Shown piece by piece: positions 9,835 to 20,390 of a DNA stretch of 20,392 bases. The notes under the pieces were generated by a model. That model was not told the origin of the DNA, searched no databases, and worked only from the letters and a program-made list of their open reading frames with translations. Source of the DNA: Gryganskiella cystojenkinii. Its lineage: Eukaryota; Mortierellomycota; Mortierellomycetes; Mortierellales; Mortierellaceae. The first letter of the stretch is position 1. Each line of letters begins with the position of its first letter. The stretch lies in NCBI GenBank assembly GCA_015852425.1, contig JAAAIG010000483.1, positions 1 through 20,392 of the forward strand, written 5' to 3'. A program made the translations under genes and the position numbers.

Positions 9835-10518
9835 AACGGAAAAAGTGAATCGGACATTCCTCACATAGAAAACTCCACGAGGAGTGAAAACAAACTCGCA
9901 TCTCCCCCCTCTCAGCATGGCCCGCCTTAGCCTCTCATCATTTGCTCTCGTTTTGTTCATAGTCTTATTTTTTGTCCGCCTGATCCCCTCCAATTTTTTT
10001 GCACTACGATACCAATACAAATAATTTCTCATTTGACCAACCACCTTTGATCCCCTGAAAATCCTGAACAACGTGGAAGAAATACCTTCGTGGTCGTGCA
10101 ATTTTTTTTTGTTGTTGTTGATGTTGTTATCTTTTATGATAGTGGTACTGGTAACAAGAGTCTATGTATTGTGTGAATGAAAATGATGACGATGATGATG
10201 ATGAACTAATCCAGATCGTTTTCGTTTGGGTGAGCATAACCTCGACAGTTCAAAAAACGATCCCCTTCTTATCTCCTTGCCTAAGCACGAGAGCCGATTT
10301 AGTGCTTTCCTCCGTCTCTTAATCTTGTGTCGCCGATCAATCGGAAAAAAAACGTAACAGACGGGCAGGCTCAATCCTCCCCCAAAAAAGCTCCCGTGCA
10401 TCGGCACCAATTCCTCTTCTTCTTCCTCCCTTGCATCGTTTTCCTATTCCGAGCCTATGCTCCTCGTCCTCCTTGATTACGACTTTGGTTCGTCCAGTGT
10501 TTGGTCTCCAATCTCGGT
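9835..10518. other. Convergent 3' region with short GAT and TTG repeats
   Basis: This is the shared 3' space between the Ser-rich gene (plus) and uL4m (minus). It contains a TTG-rich tract at about 10110-10130 and an imperfect GAT/GAC repeat at about 10182-10205, which create His-rich shadow frames on the minus strand. No further gene or RNA was recognised. Confidence 0.5.
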
Positions 10519-11493
10519 TTAGAGCTTCAACTTCTTCTCGAGGTAACGGACTGATTGCTTATCCATGACGACGATCTGACGCTTCAACAACCTCAGGACA
10601 TCGGCCTGTTGCATCGTTGCCACATCGACCGTCTGCAAGTTCCTCGTCGCCCTCCAGAGCTGTTCATTCTCTTTTGAGGCAACCACGAGAACGGAATCCC
10701 AACCATGACGGTCTTTGATCTGTTCAAACTCCCGGGTCTTGTGTGAATCCAAAGCGAGATCGTCGACAATCACCAACTCATCCTGAGAGAACTTTGTCGA
10801 GAGTGCGATACGGAGACCCATATCCTGAATCTTGCGGGGCAACTCACTTGAGTGGTCTCTGGGTTTCGGTCCGAAAGCAATTCCACCTGGATTAATTGAA
10901 CATGAAAACGAAAAAAGTTAGAGTATTAACATGGACTTGTCTTTCAAAAGGTCATGGACCCGGTGGTCATGAATGTCTAGGGTTCATGAGCTGTTCGTTT
11001 TCTAATTACCTCCACGACGTTGGGGTGCACGCAAGGAGCCAACACGGGCAGCACCGCGACCTTTCTGGGGGGCAGCCTTCCTGGTAGTTCCAGAGACCTC
11101 GCTACGTCCCTTGGTTGATTGGGTTCCCTGACGTTCAGCATCTCTTTGCCAGACGACGACTCTGTGGAGAATGTCCTTTCGGAGGGGGGCACCAAAGACC
11201 TTGCGTTGTAACTCGATCAGATCCTTGGGTTCATTCGACTTGAAATCCCGCACCCAAGCCTGGAGAGGAGTGTGGAAGCGGCTCACGTATTCCTGTTCTG
11301 GTTGTTGTTGTTGTTGTTGCTGAATGGTGGCGTCGGTCGCCTTTGGTGATGAAGAAGGGGTGGTGTCCATGGCCTCGGCACGGGCTGTTGTGAAGGTGGA
11401 GAAGAAGGAAGGGGTGGCGGCAGCACGCTGACTCGTCCTAGAGAGGAGCGAGGTGATTTGTGCAGGCCGGCTGACTCTGAGCAAGGAGGCCAT
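10519..11493 (-). CDS. MRPL4: Mitochondrial large-subunit ribosomal protein uL4m
   Basis: uL4 binds 23S-type rRNA domain I and its extended loop lines the nascent-peptide exit tunnel. This copy is the mitochondrial form (yeast Yml6). Model: complement(join(10519..10886, 11010..11493)), 283 residues; the 123-nt intron is GTAATT..CCAG, phase 1. The N-terminus (MASLLRVSRPAQITSLLSRT) is an Arg/Ser-rich presequence. A seven-Gln tract (58-64) precedes the mature part. Family blocks seen in order: PLQAWVRDFKSNEP, VFGAPLRKDILHRVVVWQRD, the basic tunnel loop (GTTRKAAPQKGRGAARVGSL then RAPQRRGGGIAFGPKPRDHS, with the intron inside the Gly run), LPRKIQDMGLRIALSTKFSQ, and DELVIVDDL. The C-terminal part DGWDSVLVV-like core (DRHGWDSVLVVASKENEQLW) and NLQTVDVATMQQADVLRLL complete the fold. 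Length is typical for fungal uL4m. Confidence 0.95.
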
Positions 11494-12750
11494 GGTGTCG
11501 GTAATAGAGATGGATGTAATGTGGAGTCAATAAAAAAGAGAGATTGATTGACAACGAGAATGACCGGTTCTTGACTTCGTTCTGGGTCCAGCGACTCTTT
11601 GTTTCCAGGCACACACAGACAGGGTCGCCTCGCCAAAGCAGAGAAGAACCGTCAAAAAATCGGTGGCTTGTGTTTGATTCTTGAGAATCATCACGTGCTA
11701 CATTTCAAATGTGACTGTCTGCTCACCTTCAAATATTTCCATATGAAATGAAACAGGGGCTCTGCATGCAGAAAGGCACCTTTTCTTTTTTTTTTTTTGC
11801 ACTGCCGACATGGTGTGGTCCAGAAGGAAAAAAAGATGTAAAAACAGCAAGGAGAGAAGTACGCTCCAGATGATGAGCAAGCGACTCAAAAGTAATTGAG
11901 TTTCGAGCAAGTTCAGACAGTGAGCCACTCATCGCCTAGACTTTCTTTCTTTTTGAGTAACATTTTTCATTCATTTTTTGAAAACAAACTAAGGCACCGT
12001 TTTGTTGTTCCTGCCCGGGTGATGAGATTATCTGTGGCTAAGAGATGACGAAGAGGAGAGACTACAGTACTGTAAGAAGAGAAAGAAGATCATCCGAAAG
12101 AGAGCAAATATAAAGAATTGAATGACAGTGGTGAGAAAGTTTGTTTTCATGCTACTTCTTCTATCTCCCTTTTCCAACCAATCGCTCTTTAGACAAATGC
12201 GGCATTTTCTCCCCCTGGACTTTTTTTTCTTTCTACAACCCAAAAAAAGAAAATTTGTCCAGCTGCCACTTTTTCCCAATGTCCCTGCATTGTCTTTGCT
12301 CGCTCACTTTTTTGACCTTCATCCGTAGTCTACCGCCAGTTCCCTTGTTTTTTCGTCTCGTTTTCCACGCTCTCTCTCAGCCAACTGTGTCTGGCCAACG
12401 AACCAGAGTGAGCAAAAAAAAGAGTGCACAGGGGCAAATACGACCTATTTTGTCTTCCGACCCCTCTCAGTTGTTAAAAACAAAAGCATCTATTCATCTA
12501 CCCATCACCACATTCACTCATCTCATTTCCATCTGCAATACTCAGTTCTATCTTTATTCATCATTATCTTCAATTCCTTTGTCTTATCTCGTAATTCATC
12601 ATCCACTTCACCACTTCAACACAGCTCTAACTCATATCCATTCATCATCTTTGCTCCAAAGTTTCCCTCTCCTTTCTGAACCTGTTTCTATTATTCTTCA
12701 CTGACAAGGACGTGCCTGTTTGTTATTTCAAAATATTATTTCATCCCCAC
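11494..12750. other. Divergent promoter region between MRPL4 and the velvet gene
   Basis: The left third serves MRPL4 (E-box at 11692, T run at about 11785-11798). The right third, from about 12470 to 12750, is CT/CA-rich with no ATG at all before the velvet gene's start codon and looks like a 5' leader of 250-300 nt. TATAAAG occurs at 12109-12115, too far from the leader to be sure of its use. Open frames such as 12149-12704 are composition artefacts. Confidence 0.5.
11692..11697. promoter_or_regulatory. E-box CACGTG upstream of MRPL4
   Basis: CACGTG preceded by T (TCACGTGC) lies 199 bases upstream of the uL4m start codon, a similar placement to the site upstream of CYT1, the other mitochondrial gene of the window. 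Function is inferred. Confidence 0.3.
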
Positions 12751-12854
12751 ATGTCCTCCATCCAAGACCTCTGCACTAACACAGACGACGGCACCGCTGT
12801 CAGTGACAACAACAACAACAAAGACGACAATTTGGAAAAAGGGACTCAACAACG

Positions 12855-12887
<33 letters not shown>

Positions 12888-15800
12888 GCAAAGGCAACAG
12901 CAAGACCATCAGTCTCCTCCTACGCCGCTCCTCCCACCTCCTCCGTCTTTAATCGGTCCTAATAACAAGGCAATGGATGTTATTTCAGACTCAGCCATGG
13001 CAACCCCGGCGACTGCCAAAGCACTCAGTCCTATTCAAAAAAGCAATAACAGTTCAGGTGGACCTGTCAGAGCCTCTTCACCACGCCACCACCACGATCG
13101 ACCTTATTTTCCTCGGGATAGAGCACACTCGTATTCTTCAACTTCTTCTCGTCCTTATCATCACTCTTCCTCCGGTCCTCAACCTCCACCGCCACCTTAT
13201 CATCATCCTTACTACAATTCAAGACTCGATCCTCCTCATCACAATATGCAGTACCCCTATCCTCCACCACCACATCATTATAGTCGAGAACATCATCCCT
13301 ACCCCTATGATGCTTATAGAGGAGGTCCTTCACACGGATACCATCATCCTTCTTCAGCAACATCTCCGCCACCCCATGGATATGGTCACCCTCGCCACCC
13401 AAACACCCGATCGCCCCCGTACTCCGAGGAAGGTACTTCAAGTTTTCATCAACCACCCGCACTTCACCCTTCTTCATCGTCAGTGTCATTGTCCCGGGCA
13501 GGTCCGCAGGGACAACAGCAACAGCAACAGCCTTTCCCTCCGTCATCGCATACGATAGCACAGCCGCACTCTCGACGATACCCTGGGTCAAACAACAACG
13601 GTGCACCCGATTATTCATCCCCATCATCGTCATCGCCCTCACCTCATGGCCCTTCGCACTTTCACTCATCGCATCATCCTCATCATCCATACAATTCGAC
13701 GCAAGGTTCATCGTCCAAGGGCAAGAGAATGTCCTCCCCGTCGTTGTCATCGTCAGGGATGCCAACACACAGCAACTTTCCGCCTCATGGATCACCCCTG
13801 GCAGGTCCAGGGGCTGGGTCCTTGTCCTCGTCAAGACACAAGGTCAAACAAGAACCAGTTTCTTCTTTTCGTGCCCTTGTTCCTCCTCCTCCTTCATCTT
13901 CGATGCCGATGACAGAGTATACAGCTCCTCGTCCTCAACCCCCACCACTTAATGAGAACGCACCAGCAAGGTTAGTTGTTTTATTGTTTATGTGTTTTGT
14001 TTGGAGTGAAAGGAGGAAGGTACAGGGGCGGTATATGTTTTTGTAGAAGGAGGAGATGGGAAAAAAGATGAGAAAAAAAAAACAATACCGAGGTCGGTAA
14101 TATTGTCCAGGAGGACAGGCGACAGAGACAACAGAGACGGAAAAGGGAGCAGGGCTTAGAAGAGGGGACGAGGGGTGAAGTGGACAATTCACAAAAATGG
14201 ACACCTTCCCGGTAATGACGATAAAAAAAAACAATTCGGAAGCGAAGAAAAGGGAACAGCCTCGTTGCTGCTGCATCCCCTTTTTTTTTCTGCTCTCTTT
14301 TTTTCTGCATGTTTTGGCCACGAAAACTTAGTGCCGGTTCAACCACCGTCCAAAAAGGAGCCACGCCCAGCCAATCAACCCATTGCTCTTACCCATTTTC
14401 CCACTCTTTTGAAATCAAATCATAATTGAAGCTGGCGTTCAAGAGGCGAGGGGTGAAAAAAGATTGGATGAAAAAAGGGCAGAGTGGGCTTTTGTGTTTC
14501 TCAAAAAAAAAACAATCTTTTTTGTCCCTGTGCCGATTTTTGCTCTTTTGGTCAAATTGATTTTTCTCTCTTTTGAGCTGTTTTTGTTCTCGTAAGAAGG
14601 GGATTCATTTTCAATCAAAGATGTCGAATTGACTTTGAAAGTTTGGGCGTAAACCAACAAACTCTATTTGAAAAAGGGTCATCGACTGCTTTTTTCTTCT
14701 CCTTGGGGAGTTGACAGGCATGAGTTCTCGGTGTCTCTTCCGTTCTTTATTTGCTCTCACAAACAACCTTTTCGATGAAACCATTTCTGCGATTCTAACC
14801 ACAAGCTCGGTTTTTTTTGTGTCTCCTTCCTTCATCTCATCCATCGCCAACCCACCGTCACACTCTCCTTCGTATAACAAACAAACACCATCAACAACCT
14901 TCAATCCACTGGCAAATGATACCATCATCAACTTTCTCAACGAGTAGCCGTGCCAGAATCGTGATCGTCCAAGAACCACTCCATGCTCGCATGTGTGGGT
15001 TTGGTGAGAAGGATCGCAGGCCGATCGATCCTCCTCCAATCGTTCAATTGTTCATGGACGATATTCCTAACTACAACGAACTCAAGTTACCTGTCAAGCT
15101 CAAGATGCCCGCGCCCAGTAAGAAGGGACGTGCTGCCGCAGCAAGAAAAGCCGCCGCTGCTGCCGCTGCCGCCGCCGCAGAAGCAGCAGCAGCAGAGGAG
15201 GCCGCTCAACAAGCTCGTCAGGCTCGGAGAGAGGAACGAAGAGCTGCTCGATTACTTGAAAAACAACAGTCGGGCAAGACGTCGTCGACATCTTCTCGCA
15301 GGAAGTCCTCAATTCGGCCCCATGTCGACAACGAACATCATCGTCATCATGATATCAAGCACGAGTCATCGTCTTCGCGTGTTGACGGCGGCATGGTCAG
15401 AGCCCGTTTGGGCGCAGATGGTCGCGAGGACAATCGGCGAGGCGGTGAGAGCGGTAACGAGGAGGAAGATGAGGCCTATGAACAGGACGAGGATGAAGAA
15501 ATGGGCGATGGCGGCTCAGATCATAGGCGGCGATCCCATTCTTCCGCGGAAAAACATTCGGCAGGCAAGAAACACGCTAGAGAGGACCGCGAGAGCGGTG
15601 GACACCATTCGGATCATGACGGCAGTCGAGGTATTCAATCCTCGGAACATAACAACAGCGAAGACAGGGACGAGCACAGTGGCAGCGAATCCGAGAGTTG
15701 TAGTAGCAGCAGCAGTGGCAGTCAGAGCGACAATAGTGATGATGACGGCGACGAGAACGACAGCCACCATTCGTCGTCCAAGGGCAGCACAGCCGTCGTA

Positions 15801-16527
15801 TCAACCTCCAAAACCACCTCCCCGACACGTCGACCAAGGAAACCAACCATCCCTCAACCGATCCCGGGTCAACCCGCGATCCCGATCCAGTACCCGAGAT
15901 ACCCAGGAGGGCGAGCTGCGCTTGCGATCGACCCTCTGTTTGTCCTTCATGCTTCCTTATGGAGTGAGGACGGTACCGAAGTTCGATCCATGATTGCGAC
16001 CCCAGGACAGACGGAACCACCCAAGTTGACAAGGATCTTGATGGGTGCCGTTGTGGTTTCACCAATCTTGTTGAACAACGAGAATGGTGTACCAGGCTGG
16101 TATTTCAGTTTCCCGGATTTGAGCATTCGAACGGAAGGCGTTTACCGGTTAAAGTTTTCACTGATGGGGTTTGCAAGGTAAGCGCCCACGCCCATGACGA
16201 GGAGAATGAAACAAGGAAAAGGTTAATTCCGAAAAATTGTAGCGGTACATGGGTAGAGGATGGACATGTTATGCACGTGATCTAACGCCACCAAAATTTT
16301 CATTGATTTTTTTTGCTTTTGCTAGCTTTGACTTCGATGATCGAGGAGGGAGTCATGCCTCACATATCCTTGCCGAGGTAACGAGCGACCCTTTTACGGT
16401 ATTCTCGGCGAAAAAGTTCCCTGGTATGACCGAGTCGACGGAGCTGTCCAAAGCGTTCGCGAAACAGGGATTGAAAATCCCGATCCGGAATGATCTTCGT
16501 GCAAGGAAAAACAAGGAAGATGAGTAG
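12751..16527 (+). CDS. velB: VelB-type velvet domain transcription regulator with long His/Pro/Gln-rich N-terminus
   Basis: Velvet proteins are fungal DNA-binding regulators that link development, sporulation and secondary metabolism; VelB pairs with VeA and VosA in ascomycetes. Model: join(12751..13970, 14948..16177, 16326..16527), 883 residues. Residues 1-406 are disordered: a poly-Gln run (from CAA repeats, about 12849-12898), many His/Pro/Tyr repeats, Ser runs, and VKQEP, a sumoylation-type motif. The velvet domain starts near 410 with RIVIVQEPLHARMCGFGEKD and RRPIDPPPIVQLFM, and is then interrupted by about 280 residues: an Ala/Arg/Glu-rich probable helix, then acidic, His- and Ser-rich sequence with basic clusters. 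It resumes at DPLFVLHASLWSEDGTEVR, continues through GVPGWYFSFPDLSIRTEGVY and RLKFSLMGFAS (across the 148-nt intron), and ends VFSAKKFPGMTESTELSKAF, AKQGLKIPIR. This last block is typical of VelB. The first intron (13971-14947, 977 nt) is unusually long, and an alternative start at 14916 (487 residues) is possible. The first 406 residues are therefore less certain than the velvet part. Confidence 0.88.
13971..14947 (+). promoter_or_regulatory. Long first intron of the velvet gene, possibly holding an internal promoter
   Basis: The donor AAG|GTTAGT at 13971 and the acceptor ACGAGTAG at 14947 join the frames exactly. The interval is about three times longer than any other intron in the window and has promoter-like content: CCAATCA at 14371-14377 (NF-Y type), T runs, then a CT/CA-rich stretch (about 14820-14915) leading to an ATG at 14916. 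That ATG is in frame with the velvet domain (MIPSSTFSTSSRARIVIV). It could be a plain intron, an alternative promoter, or the boundary between two genes. Confidence 0.45.
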
Positions 16528-16540
16528 AGAGAATCAAGAA

Positions 16541-16546
16541 AATAAA
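16541..16546 (+). terminator. Polyadenylation signal of the velvet gene
   Basis: AATAAA lies 14 bases after the velvet stop codon and is followed by a T-rich stretch. The very short distance means the real cleavage site may use this or a later element. Confidence 0.35.
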
Positions 16547-16576
16547 ATACAAATTGACATCTCAAGGGAGGAAGGG

Positions 16577-16690
16577 GGGTTTTTTTTCGTTCTTTTGTTT
16601 CTTTGTTCTTGTTTCTTTTCTTTTCTCTTCTTTTTTTTTGTCTCCTCTTCTCCTTTCTTGCACTCTTGAGTTCTCCTCCCTTAGCCTTCG
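16577..16690. repeat. Polypyrimidine tract of about 110 bases
   Basis: Almost uninterrupted T/C on the plus strand with scattered G, just downstream of the velvet gene. It is low-complexity sequence and generates false hydrophobic frames on one strand and Lys/Arg/Glu frames on the other. It could form unusual DNA structure; no coding role is seen. Confidence 0.6.
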
Positions 16691-17623
16691 TCTCGTATCC
16701 CCATTTCGCTCGTTTTCGAGGACAAGAAATGGAAAATAGAAAAAGGTACCTCGTTTTAATGGAAGAGCACCAGATCCTAAAAAAAAGTTCACTCTCTCTG
16801 ACACTGACTAATTCAACCAAGGACACGGACCATCGCACGACAAGGGCAACGAATAAATTGTAGAATGAAAAGTTGAACGAATGATAGATGATAGGAGAGC
16901 GGTAACCTTCGCAGCGCCACCGCAATGTTTTATTATAGGTTCGATGGACAGCATACAGGTAAGAATCAACTTTTCAGGTTGAAAACAAATTGACCAGGAT
17001 TAAGATTTGAGTACAAGATCGAATAGGGAACTTGCAGCGAAGACACCCTGGCCTGAGATTTGTCGTCAGAGGTTTCTTTCAAAAGAGGTAACAACGGGGT
17101 TTGACGTTTTTCCTCGTTCAGTAGGTGCATTGAGAAAAAGACCTCAGATATTGTTGCCTTCGGAAAATGCCTCCTTACTTCTCGTGCTTCTATGCGTCCT
17201 GGATCCACAGTGCTGAGAATTTGTCTTCCTGATTATAGTGACGCGATCGACTGTTTCTTTGAACTCGACTTCCTTGACCTTGAGCGAGAGGAAGAAGACT
17301 CTAGGAGGGGAGTTGCTGCAGATCCGTGGGACTCTTGCTGCGTTGAGACCGCGATCGGCTCTGGTTGTGACCTTGGAAGTGAGAAAGAGCTTGGGACTGA
17401 GTACGAGTTTCAGTTTGATCTTGACTTTGAAGTTGTCCTGAGGTTGAGGACCTTGGGATGAGGAATGGACGGCCACCGAATGCAGCTGTTCTCTCGTTTT
17501 GTTACTGTAATTTTAAGGACTGGATCTCGAAGTCTAAGTGGGCAAAGGAAGACGGAGGAGAACAACACATATCGAGATAAAAAAAAGGTATAGACGAAGA
17601 GCGAGAAGAACAGGGTCACAAGT
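16691..17623. other. Gene-poor region with a possible low-complexity coding relic on the minus strand
   Basis: On the minus strand, 17208-17460 reads in two alternating frames as Gln/Ser/Thr-rich then Arg/Ser-rich protein-like sequence (SRSRSQRSKSP, then SSSSRSRSRKSSSKKQSI). That suggests an eroded low-complexity coding segment with frameshifts. No ATG, splice pair or domain supports a live gene, and the relic cannot be linked to the pseudogene that begins at 17624. Confidence 0.3.
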
Positions 17624-20327
17624 CTACCCAACGCCTTTTTCAGTACTGTTAACCGCGCGATTGATCACCAGTGGTTTACTTGTCAACGTTGCTAAGTTAG
17701 TCAAGGTGGATCAAGTCACCACTATGATTGCCTCACCGTTCATGGACATTCCAAGGTCGGCAATTGGTGATCGGATATTCAAAAGCCTGACTTGGTCATC
17801 AGATAAGTCATTGACAGAGTTTCACGATTTTGCCATGGCGGCGGTTTGACTGAATTAGTCTGGCGTACTCTCACCTGACCATGCTGTACTCTTGATGCTC
17901 CTCCCCGAGAGGGTCAATAGTCGACTTCATTCGCTCGAGAACTTCCAAAGGTGGATCCTTGACGTATGCAAGAAGATCGTCGTTGAATTTTTGAAGGAAT
18001 TTTTCGTAACAGAGGTTGCTCCCCTGTATTATCTGTTGCTGTGACAAAGCCTTCGGTTGATCTTACTGCAGTTGGGCTTGCAGTCGTTAAAAGTTACGAT
18101 CTTGCGAACCTTGGCGGCTCTAGTATTGTAGTTCTCCTAGTCGCCGCCCAAATATCGCTTCACGTCCGGTCTTGTCAGAAGATGAAGGTAACTATAAGGT
18201 ACCGTTGGTCTAATGACTGGGACGCCGAGTTTCGACTCGCAGAGAGGGAGCAAGTATTGGTCGACAAAAGGGATAAGAATCTTCTCAGCCATGCTATCAA
18301 TGACATCAAAATCACACCCAGAGACCAGGTAGACACAACCGAGGTATGATTCCGAACGGTCTGCGAACGGTTTAAATGTTCTGACATCCTGTCAGATAAG
18401 ATTTCGCAACCCTTCGGAAGGATCAGAGAGCAATGGCTCGAAGTAGGAGATGTGTTGCTTTGCCTCCTTTCGATAATATTGTTCGGATCGATGTCCACGT
18501 GAAGCCCGAGATCGAATGTGATAACCGCAAGAACGACATCTGAGACGACTTCGCTTGACAGATCGCGTAAGTCCGGAGAAGTTGGCACCGCGAGTTTCCT
18601 TTTGTATTTATCGAAGACCGAATAGTTGAGCACGCAGTCCCCTATGAATTCATCCTGTGCCAACCGAGTACCAGTATTTCGCGTACGGTATAACTGGACT
18701 TTGTCCTTGAATGTATATGCAAACAACTTCTCGATCTCGCCAACACTGGGATCAGCCGATCTAACAGTTCTTCAGGATCCTAAGGAGTGCAGGATCGTAG
18801 TGGGCGGTCTTCAGATTCGCCCAGTCTTGGACCGTTTCCGATTCAGACTGGATTGCTGCATGCACTTTTGAGGCCAAGCCAAGACCACCAACCGAAAATG
18901 CTTGTTCGGTCATCAAGTAGAAGCAAGACAAAGGCGGCTCTCGTTCAACAAAATGTCCAGCCTGCATTCCGCCATGCGCGTAAGCATCCTTCGCCTTTTC
19001 TGAAATGTCGAGATGGATGTTAGACGACAGGATTCCCTCGTGCCGAAGTAGGTGCTTGAGTCGCAAATAAGTGGCATGAATCAAGCGAAACGGCAGTCGA
19101 CTTCGAGCAACATCAATCTTCGTCTATGAAAACTCGCCCGCGATACACTCCCTGATAACATCCGAGGGTAGCGATTGGAGATAAAGAGCCCTCTCGATGC
19201 ATTTCAATGGCTCTTGCTCAAGATACGAGAGTGCCTTGATTCTCTCGATGGCCTTGGTGGATCCGAGTATTGTTGTATCCTGTTCTCTGCAGCACTAATA
19301 TGTTGCCGGTTCAAGAGCCGCAAACAGCCTTATTTGTGTAAAGGTCTCCAGAGTTCCGGAGTGGTCATCTTTTTGGCCTTCAGCCGCTATTACAAGATCA
19401 AGTTGTTTACCTTTAGCTCTTGCAATCTATTCTCACGCTCCATTACCTTTTTGCAGAACTCTTGGAGCCTTATCTGCATCTCGAGTTCCTTAATCCGCCG
19501 TGCTGTTTCCTCCTCACTGAAAACTAGCTCCTCTCCGATTTGGTACTTCACCAGGCTGTCTTTCGACTCCTCGTCGGGGTCTTCCAAGAGCCCGACATCC
19601 TTAGAAGAAAATGAGGAACCCGTCGAGGGAGGCGTGTTGCTGTGGTGTGCCTTGAAAGTGAAAATGCTGTAAGAGTCGACAGCGAGAGATAAAAAAGGAC
19701 CCGTGATCAAGGTTTATATGACATCTGCCCACGCGATGGTTTGAGGATGGGTCTTGTGAGAATCAGATCAGCTTCCATCACACGCGTGGTCACCTTTTTT
19801 TTTTTTGGCTTTATACCATGGTTGTTGTGGTACGGTCTTCAACCTCATCCTCTGACTCGTTGTTGATCGACGACTTGTTCTCTTGGCAGCTGTTGCCGAA
19901 GGTGGAGAAGTACTGTTGCAGGTGTTAGTCATCACCGGAGATCCTCATGGTCGGTCGTCGAAGAAGAAGAGGATGAAGAAGAAGGTGGCGGGCCAGGGTG
20001 TGGTGATCTTTGTCCACCATGTGGTTTCTTGAGAGCGTAGGTAGATAAGGATCACCAAGGAGTGGCAGTCGCGGAGGACACTCCCAGTGTGTCCAACGTG
20101 CGGTTAAAAGAAGGCTTGTTGTGCCGTATAATGCTTATCGTCAACGTACTGCCCTTGGCAGCGTCGTTGAATGACGATTTCAATAGGCATTTCATAGCAG
20201 AAGTCTGAATTCAAAGGGGAGACCGAGAGCTCGTCAAGGGCATTGTTCGGTCCATTTGCGTCAAGACCAGTGTTGAGTACCTTATATTAGGGCTACAGGA
20301 TGTGCCTTCAGTCCCGTTGGTGTTCAT
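17624..20327 (-). pseudogene. Heavily decayed gene of an unrecognised protein family (about 850 residues)
   Basis: Protein-like sequence runs along the minus strand in all three frames, broken by stops and shifts. From ATG 20327: MNTNGTEGTSCSPNI, then VLNTGLDANGPNNALDELSV and CYEMPIEIVIQRRCQGQYVD (stop 20104-20106), then a frame change into SFNRTLDTLGVSSATATPW. A Pro/Ser-rich linker follows, with SFSSKDVGLLEDPDEES and a Glu/Arg-rich coiled-coil-like helix (EETARRIKELEMQIRLQEF) at about 19430-19510. Next come KAIERIKALSYLEQEPLKCI, LPSDVIRECIAGE, HATYLRLKHLLRHEGILSSN, KLFAYTFKDKVQLYR, VVSDVVLAVITFDLGLHVDI, LIPFVDQYLLPLCESKLGVP, KFNDDLLAYVKDPPLEVLER, LLNIRSPIADLGMSMNGEA and a final VNSTEKGVG before TAG at 17624-17626. 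In-frame stops include 19714-19716, 19295-19297, 19124-19126, 18761-18763, 18392-18394 and 18137-18139, and at least four frameshifts are needed. Some breaks could be introns, but too many are not. I do not recognise the family; the length and layout suggest an ordinary cellular or lineage-specific protein, not a known transposon enzyme. Confidence 0.65.
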
Positions 20328-20370
20328 GGTATGCCGGTCGAGGGAAGAAAAGGAGCGATGTGTAACAGTC

Positions 20371-20390
20371 AAAAAAAAAAAAAAAAAAAA
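20371..20390. repeat. 20-base poly(A) tract
   Basis: Twenty consecutive A on the plus strand near the window end, upstream of the pseudogene's ATG. Similar runs occur at 2808-2830 (A) and 5513-5532 (T), so it is probably a homopolymer of this genome and not a retroposition tail. Confidence 0.7.

Noticed and set aside
10162..10410. His-rich minus-strand frame
   Set aside because: The His run comes from the GAT/GAC repeat at about 10182-10205; it has no ATG near the start and no domain.
12149..12704. Plus-strand frame in the CT-rich region before the velvet gene
   Set aside because: Composition is that of a CT-rich leader (Leu/Ser/Phe/His runs). The frame lacks a good start and does not join the velvet frame.
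13067..13834. 255-codon open frame on the minus strand opposite the velvet N-terminal exon
   Set aside because: It lies wholly antisense to a repeat-rich coding exon, and its Asp/Val/Met-rich content mirrors the His/Pro/Ser codons opposite. It has no domain and no leader.
14983..15993. 336-codon plus-strand frame overlapping the velvet exon
   Set aside because: It is a shifted reading of the Ala/Ser/Asp-rich insert, giving Arg/Thr/Pro low complexity. The velvet frame has clear family motifs on both sides.
20371..20390. Poly(A) tract as a retrotransposon or retrogene tail
   Set aside because: The neighbouring pseudogene is on the opposite strand, so the tract is at its 5' side. Runs of similar length occur elsewhere in the window without any element.
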